From Promicromonospora sp. Populi (GTDB taxonomy: Bacteria > Actinomycetota > Actinomycetes > Actinomycetales > Cellulomonadaceae): a stretch of 64,000 bases of DNA. The DNA lies in contig NZ_CP163528.1 of the NCBI RefSeq assembly GCF_041081105.1, positions 4,836,001 through 4,900,000 of the forward strand, given 5' to 3'. The stretch's first letter is position 1. Every line of letters begins with the position of its first letter. Shown here in pieces: positions 53,517 through 62,019 of the stretch. The notes under the pieces were generated by a model. The model was not told the DNA's origin and did not search any database. It saw nothing but the letters and a program-made list of their open reading frames with translations. The position numbers and the translations under genes were made by a program.

Positions 53517-54440
53517 ATGAAGCGGCTGATCGAGCTCGGGAAGACGGCCTGGGCGCGCTGGGAGGCGACCCGGCTCAGCCGTACGCTCACCCGCTACGAC
53601 GAGGCGAACGGGTCGGTGCTGTGCGGCGGCATCGCGTACGCCGCACTGTTCTCCCTGTTCGCCGCCCTCGCCATCGGCTACACGGTGTTCGTGCGGGTGC
53701 TCGGCGGCAACACGGAGCTGCGGGACGCGGTCCTGGCCCAGGTCGACACCTGGGTGCCCGGGCTCGTGAACACCGGTGACGGGGGCGTGCTGTCGCCGTC
53801 GGACCTCGTGCTGTCCAGCGGGCTGAGCTGGACGTCCGTGGTGGCGGCGGTGGTGCTGCTCTGGTCCGCCACGGGATTCATGGGCGCCCTGCGCTCGTCG
53901 GTGCGCGCGATGTTCGGCCTGACGGAGAGCGTCGGCAACCCGGTCACGGAGCGGCTGCGCCAGCTCCTGGGATTTGTGCTGCTCGCGGCGGGGATGCTGG
54001 TCACGGCGGCCGCGAGCGTGGGGGTCTCCGCGGCGGTGCCCTGGACCCTGGACCAGGTCGGCCTGGGTGCGGGCGCCGGCTGGGCCGTGCGCGGCGTCGG
54101 GCTGCTGCTGACCGTGCTGCTCGACGCGGTGGTCGTCGCCGCCGTCGTCCGCTGGGTGGGTGGCGTCCACCCGGCGCGGCGGGACCTGCAGATCGGGGCG
54201 CTGGTCGTGGGCGTCGTGGCGGGCGCGCTGCGCCTGCTGGGCACCGAGGTGATCGCGGGCAGCGCCGCCCGCAACGCCCTGCTGGCATCCTTCGCGGTGG
54301 TGGTGACCCTGCTGGTCCTGGTCAACCTGATGGCCCGCGTCCTGCTCCTGGCCACGGCCTGGATGGCGGTGGCTGAGACGACGAAGCAGCCCTCCGAAGA
54401 GAGGGCTGCTTCGTCAGGGGACGTCAGAACGCGCGAGTGA
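53517..54440 (+). CDS. YihY/BrkB-family membrane protein
   Basis: The 307-residue protein has the BrkB family features: an amphipathic N-terminus, then about six helices starting GGIAYAALFSLFAALAIGYT, VVAAVVLLWSATGFMGALRS, LGFVLLAAGMLVTAAASVGV, LLLTVLLDAVVVAAVVRWVG and LLASFAVVVTLLVLVNLMAR. Function is unknown in spite of the old RNase BN name. TAGGGT lies 7 bases before the ATG. The last about 20 codons run through a perfect hairpin terminator and overlap sdhB's 3' end, so the C-terminal tail (QPSEERAASSGDVRTRE) may be an accident of the terminator. Confidence 0.88.
   Translation: MKRLIELGKTAWARWEATRLSRTLTRYDEANGSVLCGGIAYAALFSLFAALAIGYTVFVRVLGGNTELRDAVLAQVDTWVPGLVNTGDGGVLSPSDLVLSSGLSWTSVVAAVVLLWSATGFMGALRSSVRAMFGLTESVGNPVTERLRQLLGFVLLAAGMLVTAAASVGVSAAVPWTLDQVGLGAGAGWAVRGVGLLLTVLLDAVVVAAVVRWVGGVHPARRDLQIGALVVGVVAGALRLLGTEVIAGSAARNALLASFAVVVTLLVLVNLMARVLLLATAWMAVAETTKQPSEERAASSGDVRTRE
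54381..54414. terminator. Terminator of sdh operon, inside the brkB reading frame
   Basis: A perfect 14-bp inverted repeat (54381-54394 and 54401-54414) has a 6-base loop. It begins 10 bases past the sdhB stop in the minus direction and sits in the last codons of the convergent brkB-like gene, so it can end transcripts from both sides. Confidence 0.8.
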
Positions 54441-55182
54441 TCATCGCGCGCTTGACCTCCTGGATCGCCTTGGTGACCTCGATGCCGCGCGGGCAGGCCT
54501 CGGTGCAGTTGAAGGTCGTGCGGCAGCGCCACACACCCTCCTTGTCGTTGAGGATCTCCAGGCGCTGCGAGCCGCCCTCGTCCCGGCTGTCGAAGATGAA
54601 GCGGTGCGCGTTCACGATCGCGGCCGGGCCGAAGTACTGGCCGTCCGTCCAGAACACCGGGCAGGACGACGTGCACGCGGCGCACAGGATGCACTTGGTC
54701 GTGTCGTCGAACCGGGCGCGGTCCTCGGCGGACTGGTAGCGCTCCTTCGAGGGCTCGTTCCCGGTGGTGATGAGGAACGGCATGATCTCGCGGTAGGAGG
54801 CGAAGAACGGCTCCATGTCCACGACGAGGTCCTTCACGACCGGGAGGCCCTTGATGGGCTCGACCGTGATGGGCTTGTCCGGGTTGACGTCCTTGAGCAG
54901 CGTCTTGCAGGCGAGGCGGTTGCGGCCGTTGATCCGCATCGCGTCCGAGCCGCAGACCCCGTGGGCACAGGACCGGCGGAACGTGAGCGAGCCGTCCTCT
55001 TCCCACTTGATCTTGTGCAGGGCGTCGAGCACCCGGTCGGTGCCGTGGGCCAGGACCGTGAAGTCCTGCCAGACGGGCTCGTCGGACACCTCAGGGTTGA
55101 ACCGCCGGATCCGCATCGTGACCGTGAACGAGGGGATCTCGCCCGCGGGGGTCGGCGCGGCGGCTTCGAGAGTGGCAGTCAT
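54424..55182 (-). CDS. sdhB: Succinate dehydrogenase iron-sulfur subunit
   Basis: SdhB passes electrons from the flavoprotein to quinone. The 252-residue protein has a [2Fe-2S] ferredoxin domain (SCAHGVCGSDAMRINGRNRL and a following ACKTLL) and the [4Fe-4S]/[3Fe-4S] helical domain with CILCAACTSSCPVF and CRTTFNCTEACPRGI. An N-terminal tail precedes it. The ATG shares one base with the sdhA stop (TGATG). The operon order is sdhC, sdhD, sdhA, sdhB. Confidence 0.97.
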   Translation of the reverse strand: MTATLEAAAPTPAGEIPSFTVTMRIRRFNPEVSDEPVWQDFTVLAHGTDRVLDALHKIKWEEDGSLTFRRSCAHGVCGSDAMRINGRNRLACKTLLKDVNPDKPITVEPIKGLPVVKDLVVDMEPFFASYREIMPFLITTGNEPSKERYQSAEDRARFDDTTKCILCAACTSSCPVFWTDGQYFGPAAIVNAHRFIFDSRDEGGSQRLEILNDKEGVWRCRTTFNCTEACPRGIEVTKAIQEVKRAMITRAF

Positions 55183-57014
55183 CAGTACTTACGCTCCATC
55201 GGCTCGTACCGGGTCTGGATGACGGGCTTTGAGCCCAGGACGACCTTGTAGCCCTCGAACTCCTCGACGTGGTCGAAGTAGCCCTTGACGTGGCCCTCGG
55301 CCTGGTCCGAGGCCGCCGTCGGGCGACGGTAGGCCATCGTGTGCAGCATGTAGTGGACGTCGTCGCGGTTCGGGAAGTCCTCGCGGTAGTGACCGCCGCG
55401 CGACTCCTTGCGGTTGATGGCCGCGACCACGGTGACCTCGGCGATGTCGAGCAGGAAGCCCAGCTCGATCGCCTCCAGCAGGTCGGTGTTGAAGAGCTTG
55501 CCCTTGTCCTGCACCGAAGCGTTGCGGTAGCGCTTCTGCAGCTCGCGGATGTCGACCAGGGCCTGGTTCAGCGAGTCGCCGGTGCGGAAGACCTGGGCGT
55601 TGAGGTCCATGCTCTCCTGCAGCGCCTTGCGGATGTCCGCCACCCGCTCGCCGTCGGGCCGGTTGCGCATCTCGTCGAGCTGCGCCACCACGCGGACGGT
55701 CGGGTCCTCCGGCAGGTCGTGGAACGACGCCGTCTTGGCGTACTCGGCGGCGGCCCGGCCGGAGCGCTTGCCGAACACGTTGATGTCCAGCAGCGAGTTG
55801 GTGCCGAGCCGGTTGGAGCCGTGCACGGACACGCAGGCGACCTCGCCGGCGGCGTAGAGGCCCTTGACGACGTTGACGCCGTCGCGCAGCACCTCGCCCT
55901 TGACGTTGGTCGGCACGCCGCCCATGGCGTAGTGCGCCGTGGGGTACACGGGCACCGGCTCGGTGTAGGGCTCGATGCCGAGGTAGGTGCGCGCGAACTC
56001 GGTGATGTCCGGAAGCTTGGCGTCGATGTGCGCCGGCTCCAGGTGCGTCAGGTCGAGCAGCACGTAGTCCTTGTTCGGCCCGGCGCCCCGGCCCTCGCGG
56101 ACCTCGTTCGCCATGGACCGGGCAACGATGTCGCGCGGCGCGAGGTCCTTGATGGTGGGGGCGTAGCGCTCCATGAAGCGTTCGCCCTCGGAGTTGCGCA
56201 GGATCCCGCCCTCGCCGCGGGCGGCCTCCGACAGGAGGATGCCGAGTCCCGCGAGGCCTGTCGGGTGGAACTGGAAGAACTCCATGTCCTCCAGCGGCAG
56301 GCCGCGGCGGTACGCCAGCGCCATGCCGTCACCCGTGAGGGTGTGCGCGTTCGAGGTGGTCTTGAAGATCTTCCCGGCACCGCCGGTGGCGAAGATGATC
56401 GACTTGGCCTGGAACACGTGGAGCTCGCCGGTCGCGAGGTCGTAGGCGACGACGCCGGTCGCGTTGACCTCCTCGCCGTCCGCGATCTCCTCGGTGGTGA
56501 GGTCGTGGTCCGTGATGAGGTCCAGCACGTAGAACTCGTTGTAGAACTCCACCTCCTGCTTGACGCAGTTCTGGTAGAGCGTCTGGAGGATCATGTGACC
56601 GGTGCGGTCGGCCGCGTAGCACGCGCGGCGCACGGCGGACTGGCCGTGATCGCGGGTGTGCCCGCCGAAGCGGCGCTGGTCGATCTTGCCCTCGGGGGTG
56701 CGGTTGAACGGCAGGCCCATCCGCTCCAGCTCGAGGACCGCGTCGATCGCCTCCCGGGCGAGGATCTCGGCCGCGTCCTGGTCGACGAGGTAGTCGCCGC
56801 CCTTGACGGTGTCGAAGGTGTGCCACTCCCAGTTGTCGTCCTCGACGTTCGCGAGGGCTGCCGCCATACCGCCCTGGGCGGCACCGGTGTGGGAGCGAGT
56901 CGGGTACAGCTTGGAGATCACCGCGGTGCGGGCCTCCTTCGACGACTCGAGGGCGGCACGCATACCTGCGCCGCCGGCGCCGACGATGACTACGTCGTAT
57001 TGATGGGTCTGCAT
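55182..57014 (-). CDS. sdhA: Succinate dehydrogenase flavoprotein subunit
   Basis: SdhA oxidises succinate to fumarate with covalent FAD. The 610-residue protein opens with the FAD-binding [17 protein letters not shown], then the flavinylation-site His region [34 protein letters not shown] with the catalytic Arg/His segment, and [26 protein letters not shown] lies 11 bases before the ATG. Stop and sdhB start overlap by 1 base. Length matches the bacterial family. Confidence 0.97.
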   Translation of the reverse strand: MQTHQYDVVIVGAGGAGMRAALESSKEARTAVISKLYPTRSHTGAAQGGMAAALANVEDDNWEWHTFDTVKGGDYLVDQDAAEILAREAIDAVLELERMGLPFNRTPEGKIDQRRFGGHTRDHGQSAVRRACYAADRTGHMILQTLYQNCVKQEVEFYNEFYVLDLITDHDLTTEEIADGEEVNATGVVAYDLATGELHVFQAKSIIFATGGAGKIFKTTSNAHTLTGDGMALAYRRGLPLEDMEFFQFHPTGLAGLGILLSEAARGEGGILRNSEGERFMERYAPTIKDLAPRDIVARSMANEVREGRGAGPNKDYVLLDLTHLEPAHIDAKLPDITEFARTYLGIEPYTEPVPVYPTAHYAMGGVPTNVKGEVLRDGVNVVKGLYAAGEVACVSVHGSNRLGTNSLLDINVFGKRSGRAAAEYAKTASFHDLPEDPTVRVVAQLDEMRNRPDGERVADIRKALQESMDLNAQVFRTGDSLNQALVDIRELQKRYRNASVQDKGKLFNTDLLEAIELGFLLDIAEVTVVAAINRKESRGGHYREDFPNRDDVHYMLHTMAYRRPTAASDQAEGHVKGYFDHVEEFEGYKVVLGSKPVIQTRYEPMERKY

Positions 57015-57081
57015 CGGGCTCGATGCCTCCTGCTAAGAGTTTCGGAGTGTGGGGCTGGGGGTTGTGCCGTGCTGATGCGTG

Positions 57082-57546
57082 CTAGGCCGTGCAGAAGGAG
57101 GCCAGCAGCTCAGCGGGAGCGTCCGGCGGGCACGGGTCGAACGTGAAGATCACCAGGGTGCCGAGCACCACGACCACGGTGAACGCCAGGAGGAGCAGGC
57201 CCTTGAGGATGCCGCGCGTCAGGTCCCTGGTGGCGTAGTCGTTGATGATGGTGCGCACGCCGTTGGTGCCGTGGATCATGGCGAGCCACAGCATCAGCAG
57301 GTCCCAGATCTGCCACATCGGGTTGGCCCACTTGCCGGCCACGAAGCCGAAGTCGATGGCGTGTACACCCTCGCCGACCAGCAGGTTCACGAACAGGTGG
57401 CCGAAGATGAGGACGATCAGCACGACGCCGGAGGCGCGCATGAAGACCCAGGAGTACAGCTCGTAGTTGCCGCGCGTCGTCTTGCGGCGCACGTACGGGG
57501 AGCGCGGGGAGTCGAGCTTCGCGACCGCTGCGGTTCCGTGTGTCAT
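57082..57546 (-). CDS. sdhD: Succinate dehydrogenase membrane anchor subunit
   Basis: The 154-residue protein has three membrane helices, with RASGVVLIVLIFGHLFVNLL carrying the first heme/quinone-region His, DLLMLWLAMIHGTNGVRTII with a second His, and LLLLAFTVVVVLGTLVIFTF. It anchors SdhAB and helps form the quinone site. The ATG shares one base with the sdhC stop (TGATG); the longer in-frame extension into sdhC was dropped. 67 bases separate it from sdhA. Confidence 0.92.
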   Translation of the reverse strand: MTHGTAAVAKLDSPRSPYVRRKTTRGNYELYSWVFMRASGVVLIVLIFGHLFVNLLVGEGVHAIDFGFVAGKWANPMWQIWDLLMLWLAMIHGTNGVRTIINDYATRDLTRGILKGLLLLAFTVVVVLGTLVIFTFDPCPPDAPAELLASFCTA

Positions 57547-57929
57547 CAGTGACCCCCGGTGAAGACGTTGGTGAGGTGGCGCGGCAAGAAGCCCGCCATC
57601 GTCACGACGAAGAGACCGACGACTACCCACAGCATGACCTTCTGGTACTTGGGGCCCTTGGCCCAGAAGTCCACCAGCATGATGCGGATGCCGTTGAAGG
57701 CGTGGAAGACGATCGCGGCCACGAGCCCGGCCTCGCCGAGCCCCATGATCGGGGTCTGGTACGTGCCGATCGCGGCGTTGTACGCCTCGGGAGACACGCG
57801 CACCAGCGCTGTGTCGAGCACGTGCACGAGCAAGAAGAAGAAGATCAGCACGCCGGTCACGCGGTGCGCGACCCACGACCACATGCCTTCACGGCCGCGG
57901 TACAACGTGCCTGCTGGTGCGGTGGGCAC
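57546..57929 (-). CDS. sdhC: Succinate dehydrogenase cytochrome b556-type subunit
   Basis: The 127-residue protein has three helices: the motif WSWVAHRVTGVLIFFFLLVH with the conserved S/H-R and heme His near it, LGEAGLVAAIVFHAFNGIRI with a second His, and VMLWVVVGLFVVTMAGFLP. The GTG at 57929 was chosen because AGGAGG lies 9 bases upstream; the longer frame starting at 57977 includes that ribosome site. It is first in the sdhCDAB operon and divergent from the guanylyltransferase gene. Confidence 0.92.
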   Translation of the reverse strand: MPTAPAGTLYRGREGMWSWVAHRVTGVLIFFFLLVHVLDTALVRVSPEAYNAAIGTYQTPIMGLGEAGLVAAIVFHAFNGIRIMLVDFWAKGPKYQKVMLWVVVGLFVVTMAGFLPRHLTNVFTGGH

Positions 57930-58138
57930 TTTCGGTAGCCTCCTATGGCTGTCCGGCTGGGGGTGGCTGGTCCCCACTGTAATGACAACTGATCACCACA
58001 ACCGCCGCCCGGAAGCCCTCGCAGGCCCTAGGACATGCCGTTTGTGACTGATCCCACAGGGGAGATGCCGTGGATTCGGGCACCCGTCAGGATGCCCGTG
58101 CGTTGCCGCTCGTCGCCTGCCCTGACATCCTGCGGGGC

Positions 58139-59272
58139 ATGACTTCGGCCGCCGCCCCATCGTCCCCGATCGACGACTTCTTCGCAGTGGTACCGGCCGG
58201 TGGGGCCGGCACCCGGCTCTGGCCGCTCTCGCGCGGCGGGGAGCCCAAGTTCCTGCACGACCTCGTCGGATCGGGCATGTCGCTGCTGCAGGCCACCGAG
58301 CGCCGGCTGCGTCCGCTGACGGGGCCGGACGGCATCGTCCTGGTCACCGGTGAGCGGCACGTGGCGGCCTGCCGCGCGCAGCTCCCAGACCTGTCCGACG
58401 ACGCAGTGCTCGCCGAGCCGTCGCCGCGCGAGTCCATGGCGGCGATCGGCCTGGCGGCCGCGGTGCTGGAGAAGCGGCACGGCGACGTCGTCATCGGGTC
58501 CTTCGCGGCGGACCACGTGATCCACGGGACGCGCGCGTTCCAGCTAGCGGTGCGCGAGGCGGTGGCCGCGGCGCGCGCCGGGTACGTGACGACCGTCGGG
58601 ATCGCGGCGTCGCGGCCGTCGACCGCGTTCGGGTACGTGCGCTCGGGCGAGCCGCTCGGGGTCGAGGGGGCGCCGCACACGCTGCACGTGCGCGGGTTCA
58701 CGGAGAAGCCCGACGCGGCGACCGCGCGGACCTACCTCGCCTCGGGCGAGTACCGCTGGAACGCGGGCATGTTCGTCTCGCGCACCTCCGTGCTGCTGGG
58801 GCACCTCGCCGAGCAGCGGCCCGAGCTGCACGACGGCCTGCGGACCGTCGCCGACGCGTGGGACACCCCGCGCCGCGCCGCGGTGCTCGCGGAGGTGTGG
58901 CCGGGCCTGGAGAAGATCGCGATCGACCACGCGGTGGCCGAGCCGGTCGCCGCGGCGGGCGGCGTCGCCGTTGTACCCGGGACGTTCGGGTGGGACGACG
59001 TCGGGGACTACAACTCGCTGGCCGTGCTCCTGCCGTCCGACGACGAGCAGGGCGCCAAGGTGCTCGGGGATCCCGCCGACGTGCTCCGCATCGACAGCGC
59101 CGGCTCGGTGGTGGTCCCGGCGTCAGGCCGGCTGGTGACGGTGCTGGGGCTGGACGACGTCGTCGTCGTCGACACGCCCGATGCGCTGCTGGTGACCACG
59201 CGCGCCCGTGCGCAGCAGGTGAAGGACGTGGTGGCGGCCGTGCGCGAGCGGGGCCGCGAAGACCTCCTCTGA
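58139..59272 (+). CDS. manC: Mannose-1-phosphate guanylyltransferase
   Basis: The 377-residue nucleotidyltransferase makes GDP-mannose from GTP and mannose-1-phosphate. It shows the signature VVPAGGAGTRLWPLSRGGEP with K-F-L, SFAADHVI, the FTEKPD motif, the YRWNAGMFV sugar-binding part and GTFGWDDVGDYN. It lacks the phosphomannose-isomerase tail of the long bifunctional form. The ATG at 58139 opens MTSAAAPSSP; an in-frame start at 58070 would add 23 residues. The divergent gap to sdhC holds both promoters. Confidence 0.93.
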   Translation: MTSAAAPSSPIDDFFAVVPAGGAGTRLWPLSRGGEPKFLHDLVGSGMSLLQATERRLRPLTGPDGIVLVTGERHVAACRAQLPDLSDDAVLAEPSPRESMAAIGLAAAVLEKRHGDVVIGSFAADHVIHGTRAFQLAVREAVAAARAGYVTTVGIAASRPSTAFGYVRSGEPLGVEGAPHTLHVRGFTEKPDAATARTYLASGEYRWNAGMFVSRTSVLLGHLAEQRPELHDGLRTVADAWDTPRRAAVLAEVWPGLEKIAIDHAVAEPVAAAGGVAVVPGTFGWDDVGDYNSLAVLLPSDDEQGAKVLGDPADVLRIDSAGSVVVPASGRLVTVLGLDDVVVVDTPDALLVTTRARAQQVKDVVAAVRERGREDLL

Positions 59273-59356
59273 ACCGATGCCGAGCCGTTATCTCATCCAG
59301 TGGGACGGTTCACCCCCGGCAGTGTCTCGCGGGGCGGACAGCGCTACCGTGATGTG

Positions 59357-60649
59357 GTGAACCCGACCCAGCAGCCCGGAACTCTCACCGACTTTGATCT
59401 GATCGTTTCGAGCGAGCAGATGCCTGTCGGAGACGTGCCCGGCGGGAACGCGGCGGAGGTCGTCGCCGGCCTCGCCGCCCGCGTGGGCGAGCTGACGGAC
59501 GGCTTCGACGCCGAGCTGATCAGGTTCCGTCGCGACGTGCACAGCCACCCCGAGCTGTCCCGCAAGGAGACACGCACCACCCAGCTCGTGGCCGAGCGCC
59601 TGCGGGCCGCGGGGCTGGAGCCGAGGCTGCTGCCGATCGGCTCGGGCCTGGTCTGCGACATCGGCCCGGACCACGGGATCGACGGCGCGGGCCGGGTCGG
59701 CCTGCGTGCCGACCTGGACGCCCTCCCGCTGCACGAGACGAGCGGCGTGGAGTTCGCCTCGACCCAGCCCGGCGTGGCCCACGCCTGCGGGCACGACGTG
59801 CACACCACGGTTGTGCTCGGCGCGGGCCTCGTGCTTGCCCGGCTACAGGAGGAAGGACGGCTGCACCGCGGCGTCCGCCTCTTCTTCCAGCCCGCCGAGG
59901 AAGTCTTCCCCGGCGGCGCTGAGGACATCATCAACAAGACCTCGGAGCTCGACGGTGTCGACCGCATGGCGGCGCTGCACTGCGACCCGAAGTTCGACGT
60001 CGGACAGGTCGGCACCCGGATCGGGCCCATCACGTCGGCGAGCGACTCGGTGATCGTGACCGTCTCGTCGAACGGCGGGCACACCTCCCGCCCGCACCTG
60101 ACGGGCGACGTCGTGTTTGCGCTCGGCCAGGTCATCACGCAGACCCCGGCGGTGCTCGGCCGGCGGCTCGACCCGCGCTCCGGCGTGAACCTGACCTGGG
60201 GCGCCGTCCAGGCCGGCTCGACCCCCAACGCGATCCCGTCCACCGGCATCGTCAAGGGCACGCTGCGCTGCCTCGACGTGCGCGCGTGGGAGAAGGCCGG
60301 CGAGCTGGTGCGTGAGGCGGTCGAGCAGGTGGTGGCCCCCTACCAGGTGGACATCTCGGTGACGGTGACGCACGGCGTGCCGCCGGTCGAGAACGAGACC
60401 GAGGCCACGGGCGACCTCGAGGCAGCGATCCGCGACGCCGTCGGCCCCGACGCCGTGCAGCTCACCGAGCAGTCGATGGGCGGCGAGGACTTCGCCTGGT
60501 ACCTCCGCAAGGTGCCGGGCACCATGGCTCGCCTCGGCGTGCGGACGCCCGGCGGCCGTACCTACGACCTGCATCAGGGTGATCTTGTGGTCGACGAGCG
60601 CGCGATCGGCGTCGGTGTGCGGACCCTTGCCCAGTTTGCGGCGCGCTGA
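59357..60649 (+). CDS. M20-family amidohydrolase
   Basis: The 430-residue protein is of the M20D/IAA-amino acid hydrolase type: RRDVHSHPELSRKE, RADLDALPLHE, AHACGHDVHTTVVLG (Cys and His metal ligands), FFQPAEEVFPGGAED (Glu catalytic), a dimerisation domain, and EQSMGGEDFAWYLRK. Such enzymes hydrolyse N-acyl amino acids. I chose the GTG at 59357 (VNPTQQPGTL). It lies upstream of the nucleoside-type importer with 154 bases between. Confidence 0.92.
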   Translation: MNPTQQPGTLTDFDLIVSSEQMPVGDVPGGNAAEVVAGLAARVGELTDGFDAELIRFRRDVHSHPELSRKETRTTQLVAERLRAAGLEPRLLPIGSGLVCDIGPDHGIDGAGRVGLRADLDALPLHETSGVEFASTQPGVAHACGHDVHTTVVLGAGLVLARLQEEGRLHRGVRLFFQPAEEVFPGGAEDIINKTSELDGVDRMAALHCDPKFDVGQVGTRIGPITSASDSVIVTVSSNGGHTSRPHLTGDVVFALGQVITQTPAVLGRRLDPRSGVNLTWGAVQAGSTPNAIPSTGIVKGTLRCLDVRAWEKAGELVREAVEQVVAPYQVDISVTVTHGVPPVENETEATGDLEAAIRDAVGPDAVQLTEQSMGGEDFAWYLRKVPGTMARLGVRTPGGRTYDLHQGDLVVDERAIGVGVRTLAQFAAR

Positions 60650-60677
60650 CCCCTAGATGTTCCTGTCGATGACGCTT

Positions 60678-60702
60678 CGGTAACGACTTACTCCGGTTAC
60701 CG
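60678..60702. promoter_or_regulatory. Inverted repeat upstream of the BMP lipoprotein gene
   Basis: CGGTAAC (60678-60684) and GTTACCG (60696-60702) form a perfect inverted repeat with an 11-base spacer, about 100 bases before the BMP gene. It is a plausible repressor site for the nucleoside importer. No regulator is adjacent in the window. Confidence 0.4.
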
Positions 60703-60803
60703 TCTCGAAACGCGATTTGCGGGATGCGCTGGCTACCCTCGGTGCGGTATAGGGCCCCAGACCTGTTTGGATCTGGCCCGTCTGGACCATTGAAGGAGTA
60801 CCA

Positions 60804-61883
60804 GTGAAGAACGCTGTTCGGCTCACCGCCCTTGCGGGAGCAGCGGTGCTCGCGCTCTCTGCGTGTGGCGCCGCCCCTGAAGAGTCCACCGGTGGCGAGA
60901 GTGCCGCCAGCGACTTCAAGCCCTGCATCGTGTCGGACGCCGGCGGCTTCGACGACAAGAGCTTCAACCAGCTCGGTTTCGAGGGCGCTACTGCCGCCGC
61001 CGACGAGCTCGGCACCGAGCTGACCGACGTCCAGTCGGCGTCCGCGAGCGACTACAAGGGCAACATCGATTCCCTCGTCGCCGAGGACTGCAACGCCATC
61101 GTCACCGTCGGCTTCGCGCTGTCGGCCGCGACCATCGAGTCGGCGACGGCCAACCCGGACATCGACTACATCATCATCGACGACGCCGCGGACGCCGACT
61201 TCGACGGCCAGGCCGACGCCGAGAACATCAAGCCCCTGCTGTACGACACGGCGCAGGGCGCGTTCCTCGCGGGCTACCTCGCCGCGGGCTACTCGGAGGC
61301 CGGCCGGGTCGGCACGTTCGGTGGCATGGACTTCCCGACCGTGACCATCTTCATGGACGGCTTCCTGCAGGGCATCGAGTACTACAACGAGACCAACGGC
61401 ACCGAGGTCGAGCTGGTGGGCTGGGACGGCGAGGAGGGCTCGTTCACCGGTGGCTTCGAGGCCAACCCGGAGGCGAAGCAGACCGCGCAGAACGTTCTGG
61501 ACCAGGGCGTCGACGTGATCCTGCCGGTGGGCGGCCCCATCTACCAGTCCGCCGTCGACGCGATCGCGGACTCGGGCGAGGACGTCGCCCTGATCGGCGT
61601 GGACGCCGACTTCTACGAGTCGGACCCGACCACGCAGGACATCGTGCTGACCTCCATCCTCAAGGGGATGGACGTCTCCACGCAGGAGGCAGTGGTCGCA
61701 GCGGGCAACGACGAGTTCGACCCGACGCCCTACGTCGGCACCCTTGAGAACGGTGGGGTGGACCTCGCTCCGCTGCACAACTTCGAGGACCGGGTCGACC
61801 CGGGCCTCTGGACCGAGGTCCAGGCGCTCAAGGAGCAGATCATCGCGGGCGACGTCGAGGTGCAGTCGTACCTCGCCGAGTAG
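60804..61883 (+). CDS. BMP-family ABC transporter substrate-binding lipoprotein
   Basis: This is the binding protein of a nucleoside-type (PnrA/Med-like) importer. The 359-residue chain has a lipoprotein signal with lipobox ALSAC, then the BMP fold: IVSDAGGFDDKSFNQLGFEG (the D-K-S-F-N signature), GFALSAATIESA, LAAGYSEAGRVGTFGGMDFP and LPVGGPIYQSAVDAI. GAAGGAG lies upstream of the GTG. Its neighbours are the cognate ATPase and permease. Two strong hairpins follow its stop. Confidence 0.94.
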   Translation: MKNAVRLTALAGAAVLALSACGAAPEESTGGESAASDFKPCIVSDAGGFDDKSFNQLGFEGATAAADELGTELTDVQSASASDYKGNIDSLVAEDCNAIVTVGFALSAATIESATANPDIDYIIIDDAADADFDGQADAENIKPLLYDTAQGAFLAGYLAAGYSEAGRVGTFGGMDFPTVTIFMDGFLQGIEYYNETNGTEVELVGWDGEEGSFTGGFEANPEAKQTAQNVLDQGVDVILPVGGPIYQSAVDAIADSGEDVALIGVDADFYESDPTTQDIVLTSILKGMDVSTQEAVVAAGNDEFDPTPYVGTLENGGVDLAPLHNFEDRVDPGLWTEVQALKEQIIAGDVEVQSYLAE

Positions 61884-61892
61884 CCTGGCGAG

Positions 61893-61917
61893 CCGAACGG
61901 CTGTCGAGGCCGTTCGG
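61893..61917 (+). terminator. First hairpin after the BMP gene
   Basis: A perfect 9-bp inverted repeat (61893-61901 and 61909-61917) has a 7-base loop, 10 bases after the BMP stop. Confidence 0.55.
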
Positions 61918-61946
61918 TTGATGACCGAGAATTGACGCAAGATGGT

Positions 61947-61980
61947 CCCGGGGGGCACGGCACAGGCCGTGCGCCCCGGG
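61947..61980 (+). terminator. Second hairpin between BMP gene and ATPase gene
   Basis: A 15-bp GC-rich inverted repeat with one mismatch (61947-61961 and 61966-61980) has a 4-base loop. With the hairpin just upstream it likely limits read-through or stabilises the lipoprotein mRNA. Confidence 0.65.
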
Positions 61981-62019
61981 ACCTGTTATGAGGCAGGACC
62001 CATATCGGGAAGGACATCC

